A stretch of DNA of 64,000 bases. Source: Sphingomonas ginkgonis (GTDB lineage Bacteria > Pseudomonadota > Alphaproteobacteria > Sphingomonadales > Sphingomonadaceae). Location: NCBI RefSeq assembly GCF_003970925.1, contig NZ_RWJF01000001.1, forward strand, positions 490,501 to 554,500, written 5' to 3'. The number at the start of each line of letters is the position of its first letter. Positions within the stretch are counted from its first letter, which is position 1. The notes under the pieces are model-generated. The model saw nothing but the letters and a program-made list of their open reading frames with translations. It did no database searches and had not been told where the DNA came from. This document shows, piece after piece, positions 43,226 through 52,000 of this stretch. A program made the position numbers and the translations under genes.

Positions 43226-44770
43226 ATGCAACCCGTCCGCACCGTAACCATCGTCGGCGGCGGCACCGCTGGCTGGATGACCGCTGCCGCGCTGTCGCAA
43301 TGGCTGACCAAGGTCGAGATCCGGCTCATCGAGTCCGAGGAGATCGGGACGATCGGCGTCGGCGAGGCGACCATCCCGCACATCCGCAATTTTCTCCCGC
43401 TGGCCGGGATCGATCCGCTGGCGATGATCGCGCGGACTAAGGCCAGCTTCAAGCTCGGCATCCAGTTCGTGGGCTGGGGCGCCGAGGGCGAGTCCTACGT
43501 CCACGGGTTCGGCAAGATCGGTCGCGACATGCTGTGGCTGCACACGCACCAGCTCTGGCTCGCCGCGCGCGAACGCGGCCTGCCGCTCCGGTCCTTCGAC
43601 CATTATGCGCTGAACTGCGCGGCGGCCCTGCGGAACCGCTTCTGCTTTCCCGACGCGCGCAACCCGCAGTCGCCGCTGGCCGATCTCGACTATGCCTATC
43701 ACTTCGACGCGTCGCTGTTCGCCCGCTTCCTGCGCAAGGAAAGCGAGCAGCGCGGCGTACGGCGGATCGAGGGGCGGATCGTCGCGGTCGACGTGAACGG
43801 GGAGTGGGGCGAGGTCGAGCGGGTCCGGCTGGCGGACGGGCGCGAGCTCGACGGGGACCTATGGGTCGACTGCTCGGGCATGCGCGCGCTGCTGATCGGC
43901 GAGGCGCTCGGGGTCGGCTACGAGGACTGGAGCCACTGGCTGCCGTGCGACCGGGCGCAGGCGGTCCCGTGCGAGAGCGTGTCGCCCTTGACGCCCTACA
44001 CGAGGGCGACGGCGCGCGCGGCCGGCTGGCAGTGGCGCATTCCGCTCCAGCACCGGATCGGCAACGGGATCGTCTATTCGTCCGCGCTGATGAGCGACGA
44101 GCAGGCTGCCGAAACGCTGCTCGGCAGCCTCGACGGCGCCCCGCTGGGCGACCCTCGGCCGGTCCGCTTCGCGCCCGGCCGGCGGCTGGAGGCGTGGCGG
44201 CGGAACGTGGTCGCGATCGGCCTCTCGTCCGGCTTCCTCGAGCCGCTCGAGTCGACCAGCATCCACCTCATCCAGACCGGCATCCAGCGCCTGCTGGCGA
44301 TGTTCCCGGCCAACGGCATGGCCGAGCCCGACATCGCCGAGTTCAATCGCCAGGCGCGGTTCGAGATGGAGGACGTGCGCGACTTCATCATCGCCCATTA
44401 TGCGGTCACCCGGCGGACCGGGGAGCCGTTCTGGGATCATGTCCGGACCATGGCGGTGCCCGACAGCCTGGCCGAGCGCCTCGCGCTGTTCGCCTCTTCC
44501 GGCCGCTTCTTCAAGCACGGCGCGGCGGAGCTCTTCGCCGAGGAAAGCTGGGTGCAGGTGCTGCTCGGGCAGGGGTTCGCGGCGAGGGCCGATCCGGTCA
44601 CCCGATTCGTCGACGACCGCGCGCTGGGCGGGTTCCTCGGCGAGGTCGAAGAGGTGATCGCGGACGTGGCCGGCCGAATGCCCGACCATGGGGCGTTTGT
44701 CGCGGGGTTGCCCGAGCGGTCGCCCCGGTCCTCGGCCCCGGCGGTCAGCTTCGGCCCCGTCGTGCGCTGA
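43226..44770 (+). CDS. Tryptophan-halogenase-family flavin-dependent protein
   Basis: A 514-residue FAD-dependent protein. The N-terminal Rossmann motif is GGGTAGW; the GVGEATIPHIRNF block follows; the halogenase active-site Lys is K76 in SFKLGI; the WxWxIP motif WQWRIP is at 268-273; the catalytic-region Glu is in GFLEPLESTSIHLI. These keep all hallmark residues of flavin halogenases, which form a lysine chloramine from HOCl. The natural substrate is unknown: in sphingomonads and xanthomonads this family sits next to TonB receptors and DUF6445 genes, as here. No flavin reductase gene is nearby. Confidence 0.85.
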   Translation: MQPVRTVTIVGGGTAGWMTAAALSQWLTKVEIRLIESEEIGTIGVGEATIPHIRNFLPLAGIDPLAMIARTKASFKLGIQFVGWGAEGESYVHGFGKIGRDMLWLHTHQLWLAARERGLPLRSFDHYALNCAAALRNRFCFPDARNPQSPLADLDYAYHFDASLFARFLRKESEQRGVRRIEGRIVAVDVNGEWGEVERVRLADGRELDGDLWVDCSGMRALLIGEALGVGYEDWSHWLPCDRAQAVPCESVSPLTPYTRATARAAGWQWRIPLQHRIGNGIVYSSALMSDEQAAETLLGSLDGAPLGDPRPVRFAPGRRLEAWRRNVVAIGLSSGFLEPLESTSIHLIQTGIQRLLAMFPANGMAEPDIAEFNRQARFEMEDVRDFIIAHYAVTRRTGEPFWDHVRTMAVPDSLAERLALFASSGRFFKHGAAELFAEESWVQVLLGQGFAARADPVTRFVDDRALGGFLGEVEEVIADVAGRMPDHGAFVAGLPERSPRSSAPAVSFGPVVR

Positions 44771-44792
44771 GGGGCGCGCGCCTCAGCGGACA

Positions 44793-44812
44793 CTGTGTTC
44801 GTGAGAACACAG
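44793..44812. promoter_or_regulatory. Perfect 8-bp inverted repeat (CTGTGTTC...GAACACAG)
   Basis: Arms of 8 bp with a GTGA loop, 22 bp past the halogenase stop. No T-run follows. It may be a processing hairpin or a binding site for a dimeric regulator. Confidence 0.45.
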
Positions 44813-44833
44813 CGAGCCGTCAGAACGTGTCCC

Positions 44834-44853
44834 CGGAGTTGACTCTAACTCCG
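44834..44853 (+). terminator. Possible terminator hairpin (CGGAGTT...AACTCCG)
   Basis: A 7-bp stem with a GACTCT loop followed by CTTCGGGTTCTTT, a loose pyrimidine run. It may end the halogenase transcript before the operator region of the TonB receptor. Confidence 0.45.
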
Positions 44854-44895
44854 CTTCGGGTTCTTTGAAGTCGCAAACAACGGCACAGGCTCACA

Positions 44896-44909
44896 TGTAA
44901 CCGGTTACA
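44896..44909. promoter_or_regulatory. LacI-type operator O1
   Basis: A perfect 14-bp palindrome TGTAACCGGTTACA with the central CG typical of LacI/GalR-family operators. It lies 51 bp upstream of the TonB receptor-1 start. Confidence 0.8.
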
Positions 44910-44930
44910 CCGGTCAGCGTGCAAGCGAAC

Positions 44931-44944
44931 TGTAACCGGTTACA
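44931..44944. promoter_or_regulatory. LacI-type operator O2
   Basis: A second identical TGTAACCGGTTACA, 35 bp (centre to centre) from O1. It touches the AGGAGAG upstream of the receptor start, so a bound repressor would block initiation or elongation. Confidence 0.8.
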
Positions 44945-44960
44945 GGAGAGGGCAGGGAAC

Positions 44961-47900
44961 ATGAGCAGAATCCATCGCAAGGGTCGTTTGTCGGCCGGCA
45001 TCTCTGCCGTCACGCTGGCAACCAGCCTCGTCCTCGCCACGCCGGCATTCGCCCAGTCGGAAGTGTCGAACATCCAGGGCCATGTCGAAGGCGCCCGGGT
45101 TGGTGCGACGGTGGTCGCGACCGACACCAACACCGGTCAGCGCTCGACGGGCACGATCGACGCCTCGGGCAACTACTCCATCTTCGGGCTGCGCCCGTCG
45201 ACCTACAGCGTCGCCGTCGAAGGCCAGCCGGCGCAGCAGACGACGCTGCTGGTCGGCCAGACCGCCACGCTCGACTTCGTGCCGGCGACCTCGACCGCGG
45301 CGATTCCGGGGCAGGGCGGCTCGATCGTCGTCCGCGGCCGCCGCATCGCCCAGCCGGTGCAGGCGCAGACGGTCGCCACCAACGTGACCTCGGCGCAGAT
45401 CGAGAACCTGCCGCAGAACCAGCGCAACTTCCTGAGCTTCGCCGCACTCGCGCCGGGCGTGAACGTGCCCCCGGGCGGCACCGCGCAGATCCAGGCGGGT
45501 GCGACCAGCGCCTCCAACGTCAACGTCCTGCTCGACGGGCTGAGCTTCAAGAACCCGATCAATCACGGCGGCGTGTTCGGCCAGAACTTCGGCCTCGGAA
45601 ATCCCTTCCCGCAGCTCGCCGTCCAGGAATATCAGGTCCAGACGCAGAACTTCGGCGCCGAGACCGGCCAGGCCGGCTCGGCCGTGGTGACCGCGATCAC
45701 CAAGACCGGCGGTAACAAGTTCCACGGCTCGGCCTTCATCGACTGGCAGCCCAAGAGCTTCATCGGCCAGCCCTATTTCGACAAGAAGGCCGGCGTCAAA
45801 AAACCCAACTACGACCGCAAGCAGTTCGGCGGCGAGCTGGGCGGCCCGATCATCCCGGGCAAGCTGACCTTCTACGTCGCGGGCGAGGGCACGATCGAGA
45901 AGCTTCCGGCGACCTTCGGCACCCTGCCGGTCAACAATAACCTGCCGACGTCGATCACCTCGCAGATCCTGACCTCGCGCAACTTCGACTTCAAGCAGGG
46001 CCTCTATTTCGGCAAGCTGACCTTCTTCGCGACCGACGCCGACACGATCAACCTGTCGGCGTTCGTCCGGCGCGAGAACAACCTCAGCGACATCGACGCG
46101 AACGCCTCGGCGAGCCACGGCCGAACGATCCTCACCCACCAGAACCGCTACCAGCTGCAGTGGCGGCACACCGCGGGCAACTTCACCAACCTGCTCAATG
46201 CTTCCTACGACAAGGGCACGCAGCAGACCCCGAGCGTCGGCACCGGACCGGAATATGTCGTCTCGAATGCGTTCGCCAACGCCGCGACCTGCAACGGCCT
46301 CTTCACCGGCGCAAACCTGACCTCCTGTCAGACCACGGCCGGCGGCGCGCCGTTCGACGCGCTGGCGCAGCTCGGCGCCCACTTCTTCACGCAGGGCGAT
46401 TCCGAGAAGATCTGGACGGTTCGCGACGACGCGACCTGGCGGCACGGCGCGCACACGATCCGCGCCGGCGCCCAGCTCGCGCTGCTCGACCTGTCGCGCT
46501 CGGTCAGCGACCATTTCAACGGCAGCTACTATTTCTACAATCCCGGCCCGAACGGCACGCTCGACCAGTCGAGCCCCTATGGCGCCCGGATCAACATCGC
46601 GCCGACGCCCGACGTCAGCGCGAAGGACACGCAGATCGGCGTCTATCTGCAGGACGAGTGGAAACCCGACCAGCACTGGACCGTCAACGCGGGCCTGCGC
46701 TGGGACTTCGAGAGCAACGCCAACAACAACAAATATGTGACCCCGGCGGCGATTGCCGCTGCGCTCCGCGCCTACCCGGGCTGGGCCGCGCGCGGCATCA
46801 ATCCCGAGGACTATATCTCGACCGGTGACAACCGAAAGCCGCAGTATAACGAGTTCCAGCCGCGCCTGGGCGTGAGCTACGACGTCAAGGGCGACCGCGA
46901 CCTGGTCCTGTTCGGCGGTGCCGGCCGTTACTACGACCGCAGCCTCTTCATCGAGGGCGTGATCGAGACCCTGACCAACAGCAACAACGTGGTCACCTAC
47001 AACTTCAACGGCGCCTGCGCCGGGGCCGCCAAGCCGGCCTATTGCACCGATCCGAACGCCCTTCGCACCTTCCTCCAGGGACAGGGCACCGGCGGCAGCG
47101 TGTTCGTCCTGAACAACAAGACGAAGATGCCCTACTCGGATCAGTTCGACGTCGGCTTGCGCAAGCGGTTCGGCGAGATCACCACCTCGCTGACCTTCAG
47201 CCACATCCGCTCGCACAACATCTTCCAATACGTCCGTTCGAACTTCTATTCGAACGGCTGGTACACCCGGAATTTGATCCGCGACGCGAACGGCAATGTC
47301 ACCGGCTGCACCGACGGCGGCGACACCTGGATCATCGACCTGACCCCGGGCACCAACTATGCGGCCTGCCCCGCCACCAACGGGCAGCTGACCGGCTACT
47401 CGGGCAAGCTCGACCGTGGCTCCAACCGCGGCAAGGCCAGCTACAACGCCCTCTATCTCACCGCCGAGAAGCCGTTCACCGATCGCTCGACCTGGGGCTT
47501 CACCACCGCGCTGACGATCCAGCGCGCCCGCACCAACGTCGCGCAGGAGCTGAACAGCGACGAATTCTACAACGGCCCGGCGGTTGACGTGTACGGGACG
47601 GACTATGTCAACGGCGTCGAGAAGTGGCGACTGGTGACCGCCGGCAACTATCGCGCGCCGTGGGGCATCGTCCTGTCGGGCCAGCTGACCCTCTCGTCGG
47701 GCCCGTCCTTCGGCAACATCATCTTCGGCAACGCGCCCGACGGGGCCTGCTGCTACGCGAACATGGGCGGCGTCTTCTTCCCCCACAAGACGTTCGGCTA
47801 CAAGCGCCTCGACCTGCGGGTCGGCAAGGTGTTCAAGCTGCCGTGGGGTCATGAGCTCGAGGCCAATTTCCAGGCGTTCAACGTCTTCAACTGGCTCAAC

Positions 47901-48014
47901 CGCACCTACTCGTCGTGGGGCGCCGGCTCCGGAGCGAACCCGCCGCTGGTCGAGAACGGCCAGGTCGGAAACGATGCTCGCAGTTTCCAGGCCGGTCTGC
48001 GATATCGCTTCTGA
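44961..48014 (+). CDS. TonB-dependent receptor 1 (with CarboxypepD_reg-like N-terminal domain)
   Basis: A 1017-residue outer-membrane receptor. Signal peptide (ends AFAQS, residue 32); a carboxypeptidase-regulatory-like domain (about 35-110, HVEGARVGATVVATDTNTGQ); a TonB-box-like SIVVRGRRI; a plug domain (QIENLPQNQRNFLSFAALAPGV); then the beta-barrel ending RYRF with the terminal Phe typical of barrel proteins. The Oar-like class is common for sugar uptake in sphingomonads. Two LacI operators precede it. The next gene is DUF6445 and then GH43. The substrate is probably an oligosaccharide (inferred from neighbours). Confidence 0.92.
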   Translation: MSRIHRKGRLSAGISAVTLATSLVLATPAFAQSEVSNIQGHVEGARVGATVVATDTNTGQRSTGTIDASGNYSIFGLRPSTYSVAVEGQPAQQTTLLVGQTATLDFVPATSTAAIPGQGGSIVVRGRRIAQPVQAQTVATNVTSAQIENLPQNQRNFLSFAALAPGVNVPPGGTAQIQAGATSASNVNVLLDGLSFKNPINHGGVFGQNFGLGNPFPQLAVQEYQVQTQNFGAETGQAGSAVVTAITKTGGNKFHGSAFIDWQPKSFIGQPYFDKKAGVKKPNYDRKQFGGELGGPIIPGKLTFYVAGEGTIEKLPATFGTLPVNNNLPTSITSQILTSRNFDFKQGLYFGKLTFFATDADTINLSAFVRRENNLSDIDANASASHGRTILTHQNRYQLQWRHTAGNFTNLLNASYDKGTQQTPSVGTGPEYVVSNAFANAATCNGLFTGANLTSCQTTAGGAPFDALAQLGAHFFTQGDSEKIWTVRDDATWRHGAHTIRAGAQLALLDLSRSVSDHFNGSYYFYNPGPNGTLDQSSPYGARINIAPTPDVSAKDTQIGVYLQDEWKPDQHWTVNAGLRWDFESNANNNKYVTPAAIAAALRAYPGWAARGINPEDYISTGDNRKPQYNEFQPRLGVSYDVKGDRDLVLFGGAGRYYDRSLFIEGVIETLTNSNNVVTYNFNGACAGAAKPAYCTDPNALRTFLQGQGTGGSVFVLNNKTKMPYSDQFDVGLRKRFGEITTSLTFSHIRSHNIFQYVRSNFYSNGWYTRNLIRDANGNVTGCTDGGDTWIIDLTPGTNYAACPATNGQLTGYSGKLDRGSNRGKASYNALYLTAEKPFTDRSTWGFTTALTIQRARTNVAQELNSDEFYNGPAVDVYGTDYVNGVEKWRLVTAGNYRAPWGIVLSGQLTLSSGPSFGNIIFGNAPDGACCYANMGGVFFPHKTFGYKRLDLRVGKVFKLPWGHELEANFQAFNVFNWLNRTYSSWGAGSGANPPLVENGQVGNDARSFQAGLRYRF

Positions 48015-48031
48015 CCTGCATGGAGCGGGGA

Positions 48032-48059
48032 GGAAGGAACGCCCCCTCCAGTTCCTTCC
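48032..48059 (+). promoter_or_regulatory. Intercistronic hairpin between TonB receptor and DUF6445
   Basis: A 9-bp perfect stem GGAAGGAAC / GTTCCTTCC with a 10-base loop, 17 bp after the receptor stop and 18 bp before the DUF6445 GTG. No U-run; it more likely protects the receptor mRNA or lowers downstream expression than terminates. Confidence 0.5.
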
Positions 48060-48077
48060 TTCCCGCATGGAAATGTC

Positions 48078-48761
48078 GTGACCCCTCGTCTGCTTCGGAT
48101 CGGTGCCAGCGCCACACCTGTCGTCGTGATCGACGACTTCACCGGCGACGCCGAAGCGGTCGCCCGACTGGCGGAGGGATTGGCACCGTTCCCGGCGGCG
48201 ACGAGCAGCTACTACCCGGGGGTTCGCCGGGTGCTCGAGGAGTCCGACGGCGCAGCGTTCGACTATGCGCTTCGCTGCTGCCGGGACGCGGCGCAGTTCA
48301 TCGCCGGGGCGTTCGGAGTCGACCGCTTCAACCTCGCCCAGGCGAGCTTCTCGATGGTCAGCACCCAGCCGGCGCAGCTCAATCCCTGGCAGCGGGCGCC
48401 GCACTTCGACAGCCCCGACCCGCTCCACCTCGCCATGCTCCACTACCTGCGGGTTCCGGTCGAGAGCGGGACCGCCTTCTACCGGCAGCGGGAGACGGGC
48501 ATAGAGCGGGTGGACCAGGGAAATGAAGCCACCTTCGTCCGCGCCGCGACCGCCGCCGCTGCCCGCCAGAGCGCGGACGCGGGATACATCTACGGCTCGG
48601 ACCCGGATTATGAGCTGCTCGAATCGGTGGACGCGGTGCCGGATCGCCTGCTGATCTATCAGGGCGGGCTGCTGCACAGCGGGGTCATCCCCGCCGGCAT
48701 GCCGCTCAGCGCCGATCCGAAGGTCGGCCGGCTGACCGCCAACTTCTTCCTCCAGGGCTGA
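48078..48761 (+). CDS. DUF6445 family protein (2OG-oxygenase-like fold)
   Basis: A 227-residue protein. Family DUF6445 is regularly found beside tryptophan-halogenase-like and TonB receptor genes. Features consistent with a double-stranded beta-helix, Fe(II)-oxygenase-like fold: HxD in PHFDSPDPLH, GTAFYR, a distal His in LLHSGVI and an Arg in GRLTANFF; LLIYQGG lies between. The iron-binding role is my inference. GTG start with weak ribosome-binding site; preceded by the hairpin and followed 12 bp later by GH43. Confidence 0.75.
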   Translation: MTPRLLRIGASATPVVVIDDFTGDAEAVARLAEGLAPFPAATSSYYPGVRRVLEESDGAAFDYALRCCRDAAQFIAGAFGVDRFNLAQASFSMVSTQPAQLNPWQRAPHFDSPDPLHLAMLHYLRVPVESGTAFYRQRETGIERVDQGNEATFVRAATAAAARQSADAGYIYGSDPDYELLESVDAVPDRLLIYQGGLLHSGVIPAGMPLSADPKVGRLTANFFLQG

Positions 48762-48773
48762 CGGGCGGCACGG

Positions 48774-50588
48774 ATGCGCTGGTCCCGGCTCGCCCTGATC
48801 ACGCTCGTGGCCACCGCCCCGCTCGGCGCCGCGCAGCGGACGACCATCAACCCGGTCGACCTCGACTACCGCTACAATTTCGAGCAGATCAACGACGGCG
48901 CGAGCTATCGAACGGGCGCCGACCCGGCGATCGTCAACCATCGCGGCACCTATTATCTCTTCCAGACGCTGGCGGACGGCTACTGGCGCTCGACCGACCT
49001 CCGGCAGTGGCGCTTCGTCACACCGAGCCGGTGGCCGATGCACTCGATCGTCGCCCCGGCGCTGTGGTCCGACGGCGAGAAGATCGTCATCCAGCCCTCG
49101 ATGATGGAGCCGGGCTCGGTGCTGATGTCGAGCGATCCCGACCATGGCCGGATCGACTTTCTCGCGCGCGAGATGCCGCCGCTGCCGGGCTCGGTGAACA
49201 AGGATCCCAAGGACATGAAGCCCGGCGAAGTGCCGCCCGGCCCGTGGGACCCGGCGCTGTTCAAGGACGACGACGGCCAGTGGTACCTCTACTGGGGTTC
49301 GTCCAACATCTTCCCGATGTACGGCCAGAAGATCGGCTTCGCGGACGGGCGGATGAGCTACCAGACTCGCGCCGAGCCGATGCTGTCGCTGCACCCGGAC
49401 GTCCATGGCTGGGAGCGGTTCGGCCAGGACCATTGCGCCTGCTGGAGCCCCGGCCGGCCCAGCCCTTCCTACATGGAGGGCGCATGGATGACCAAGGTCG
49501 GTGGCACCTACTATCTCCAGTACGGGGCGCCCGGGACCGAGTTCAACGCCTATGCCAACGGCGTCTACACCGCGTCCTCGCCGCTTGGGCCCTTCACCTA
49601 TGCGCCCTACAACCCGGTGGCCTACCGGCCGGGCGGCTATGCGGAAGGGGCGGGGCACGGCTCGACCTTCCGCGACAACCACGGCAACTGGTGGAACTCG
49701 GGGACGAGCTGGATCGGCTACAACTGGGGGATGGAGCGACGGGTCGTCATCCACCCGGTGCGCTTCTACCCCGACGGCCAGATGAGCGCCTCGACCCGCT
49801 TCGGCGACTGGCCGCGGCTGGTCCCGGCGGGCAAGGTCGACGACCCCGACCGGCTGTTCCCCGGCTGGATGCTGCTCTCCTACCGCAAGCGGGTGACCGC
49901 CTCGTCGACGCTGGCCGGGTTCGGCACGGCGGCGGTCAGCGACGAGGACCCGCGCAGCTTCTGGGTCGCGGCGCGCAATCGCCCGGGCGAGACGCTGACG
50001 ATGGACCTCGGCCAGGTCGCCACGCTCCGCGCGGTCCAGGTGAACTTCGCCGACTACAAGTCCGGGCGCTTCGCCGATGCGCCGGACATCTACACCGAGT
50101 TCCGGCTCGACAGCTCGCCCGACGGGCGGCGCTGGACCCCGCTGGCGCGGACCGAGGCGCCGCGCCGCGACCGGCCGAACGCCTATTTTGAGCTGCCGCG
50201 GCCGGTTCGGGCACGGTTCGTCCGCTACGTGCACGGCCATGTCGGGGGGAAGAACCTGGCGATCGCCGAGCTGCGCCTGTTCGGAGCCGCGCCGGGCCGG
50301 GCGCCGTCGGCACCGTCAAATGTTGCGGCCGAGCGCCATGCCGACGACCGCGACGCGACCATCCGCTGGCCGCGGGTGGCGGGGGCAACCGGCTACAACA
50401 TCCGCTTCGGCATCCGCCCGGACCGGCTGACCCTGACCCACCAGCTGTGGGCGGACGAGCTGGGCGCCGGCGCGAGCCTCGCCAAGGAGCTGCGTTCGCT
50501 CAACCACGGCGTGCCCTACTACGCGGCGGTCGAGGCGTTCAACGAGACCGGCGTCGGGCCGCTCAGCGCGGTGGTGCCGGTCCGCTAG
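48774..50588 (+). CDS. Exported GH43 glycoside hydrolase with F5/8C and Fn3 domains
   Basis: A 604-residue protein with a signal peptide (cleavage near LGAAQ). The N-terminal five-bladed propeller carries GH43 catalytic candidates: base Asp50 in TGADPAIV, pKa modulator Asp159 in GPWDPALF, and acid Glu235 in SYMEGAWM. A discoidin-like F5/8 type C domain (about 380-500, LTMDLGQVATLRAVQVNFADY...RFVRYVHGH) and a C-terminal Fn3 domain (about 510-604) follow, likely for binding carbohydrate. GH43 covers xylosidases and arabinanases; the exact activity is not assignable. It converges on GH144 with a 4-bp overlap. Confidence 0.82.
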   Translation: MRWSRLALITLVATAPLGAAQRTTINPVDLDYRYNFEQINDGASYRTGADPAIVNHRGTYYLFQTLADGYWRSTDLRQWRFVTPSRWPMHSIVAPALWSDGEKIVIQPSMMEPGSVLMSSDPDHGRIDFLAREMPPLPGSVNKDPKDMKPGEVPPGPWDPALFKDDDGQWYLYWGSSNIFPMYGQKIGFADGRMSYQTRAEPMLSLHPDVHGWERFGQDHCACWSPGRPSPSYMEGAWMTKVGGTYYLQYGAPGTEFNAYANGVYTASSPLGPFTYAPYNPVAYRPGGYAEGAGHGSTFRDNHGNWWNSGTSWIGYNWGMERRVVIHPVRFYPDGQMSASTRFGDWPRLVPAGKVDDPDRLFPGWMLLSYRKRVTASSTLAGFGTAAVSDEDPRSFWVAARNRPGETLTMDLGQVATLRAVQVNFADYKSGRFADAPDIYTEFRLDSSPDGRRWTPLARTEAPRRDRPNAYFELPRPVRARFVRYVHGHVGGKNLAIAELRLFGAAPGRAPSAPSNVAAERHADDRDATIRWPRVAGATGYNIRFGIRPDRLTLTHQLWADELGAGASLAKELRSLNHGVPYYAAVEAFNETGVGPLSAVVPVR

Positions 50589-52000
50589 CCGAGCCACCCG
50601 CCGCGGAAGCCCGCGCGCTGCAGCCCGAGCCGGATCGCCGGCACCTTGCGCATCGTCCGCCACACGAACTCGCTCCGGTGGTTCGCCGCCTGCAGCAGGA
50701 TCGGCCCCTGGTCGATTCCCAGCCAGTCGGTGGCGATCCAGCCCCGGCGCGGGTCGACGCTGCCGGTCTCGACCTTGGCAGCGGTGTCGGTGAAGCTCGG
50801 GTTGAAGCTGTCGCGGTAGCCGTAGCGGCCGTACAGCCCCGGCCGCTTCAGCATGGCGGCAGCGCAGGGAATCACGATCTCGGGGGCGAAGGGCAGCGAC
50901 CCCAGCGCGGCGGTCGGCGCGATGGTGCCGTCGTCGCGGCCGTCGGGCATCGACACCGGTCCGCGCGCGGAATAGCCGTAGAAGGTGGCGGGGTGGCCGC
51001 GGTAGGGCAGGGTGACGCTCGCCGGGCCGTCGCAGGCGGTGAGTCCCCAGGTGTCGCGCGAATAGCCGGCCCAGCCCATCGGGTTGGCGATGCACCAGGC
51101 GCGGTTGGCGTAGGTGGCGCGCCGGCTGTTCTCGAAATAGTCGAACCCCGCCTCGCGCATCACCCCGTCGCGGATCCCGCGGAAGTCGATCCAGACATGG
51201 CTGTACTGGTGGCCGAACAGGGGCGCGAAGGCGATATGGCGGGTCGGCCCGCTGCCGCGCCAGTCCTTGTCATAGGGAGCGGTCCACGACGACCAGAGGT
51301 CGCTCGGCCCGGCATGGACCGGGGCGCCGAGCGCGAGGATGTTGACCATCATCCCCTCGTTGTAACCGGTCCAGTCGCGATCGATCAGGCCCTGCTCCGG
51401 ATGCCAGCCCATCGACAGCGCGCGGCGGCCGTCGCTGCGGAAGAAGTTCCAGTCGGCGCGGGCGTAGATGGCCGCGGCGAGGCGCCTGATCTCGCGCTCG
51501 GCGGGATGGTCGCCGTCCCACCAGGCCCCGGCGAACAGGACCCCCAGGAACAGGAGGGTGGAATCGACGCTCGACAGTTCGTTGGTCCGGAACCGAAGCC
51601 CGGTCTCCATGTCGAGGAAGTGGTAGAAGAAGCCGGCGTGGCCGCTGGTGCCGCTCGGCTGCGGTCCCTGCGGCGCCGACCAGAAGAAGCGCAGCGTGGT
51701 GAGCGTAAGGTCGCGCGCCTCGGAGCGGTGAACCCAGCCGCGCTCGACGCCGAGCGGGTAGGCAGTGAGCGCGAAGCCGACCGCGGCGATGCTCGAGAAG
51801 CTCGGGGTAGGCCAGCGGTCGGGGACGAGGCCGTTGCGGCGGTTCGCCCGTTCCCAGAAGAAGTCGAAGGTCCGCTTCTCGACATCCGCATAGAAGCCGG
51901 GAAGCGAATGGCCCGTCGGGGCAGCAAGCGCCGGCAGACTTTGGCCCGCGAGCAGCAGCGGCGAGGACGCGAGCAGGGTTCGACGGTCGAGCGTGATCAT
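50585..52000 (-). CDS. Exported GH144-type (glycoamylase-like) glucanase
   Basis: A 471-residue protein with a Tat-like signal (DRRTLLASSPLLLAGQSLPALA). The (alpha/alpha)6-barrel glycoamylase domain has FYADVEKRTFDFFWERANRRNGLVPDRWP, DWTGYNEGMMVNILALG, FGHQYSHVWIDFRGIRD, and GLTACDGPAS. Characterised members of this family (GH144) are endo-beta-1,2-glucanases or sophorohydrolases. The start overlaps the LacI-1 stop (ATGA), so regulator and enzyme are one operon, divergent from the GH3 gene. A beta-1,2-glucan substrate is inferred. Confidence 0.8.
   Translation of the reverse strand: MITLDRRTLLASSPLLLAGQSLPALAAPTGHSLPGFYADVEKRTFDFFWERANRRNGLVPDRWPTPSFSSIAAVGFALTAYPLGVERGWVHRSEARDLTLTTLRFFWSAPQGPQPSGTSGHAGFFYHFLDMETGLRFRTNELSSVDSTLLFLGVLFAGAWWDGDHPAEREIRRLAAAIYARADWNFFRSDGRRALSMGWHPEQGLIDRDWTGYNEGMMVNILALGAPVHAGPSDLWSSWTAPYDKDWRGSGPTRHIAFAPLFGHQYSHVWIDFRGIRDGVMREAGFDYFENSRRATYANRAWCIANPMGWAGYSRDTWGLTACDGPASVTLPYRGHPATFYGYSARGPVSMPDGRDDGTIAPTAALGSLPFAPEIVIPCAAAMLKRPGLYGRYGYRDSFNPSFTDTAAKVETGSVDPRRGWIATDWLGIDQGPILLQAANHRSEFVWRTMRKVPAIRLGLQRAGFRGGWLG

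Noticed and set aside
44940..50240. A 1766-codon open frame on the minus strand, opposite TonB receptor 1, DUF6445 and GH43
   Set aside because: It mirrors three real genes; composition is typical of the antisense frame of high-GC coding DNA (VDRAGEV-like repetition) and it crosses gene boundaries.
51361..51374. Partial match TGTAACCGGT inside the GH144 coding region, possible fourth LacI operator
   Set aside because: Only the first 10 of 14 bases match and the second half-site is broken; the sequence encodes conserved GH144 residues.
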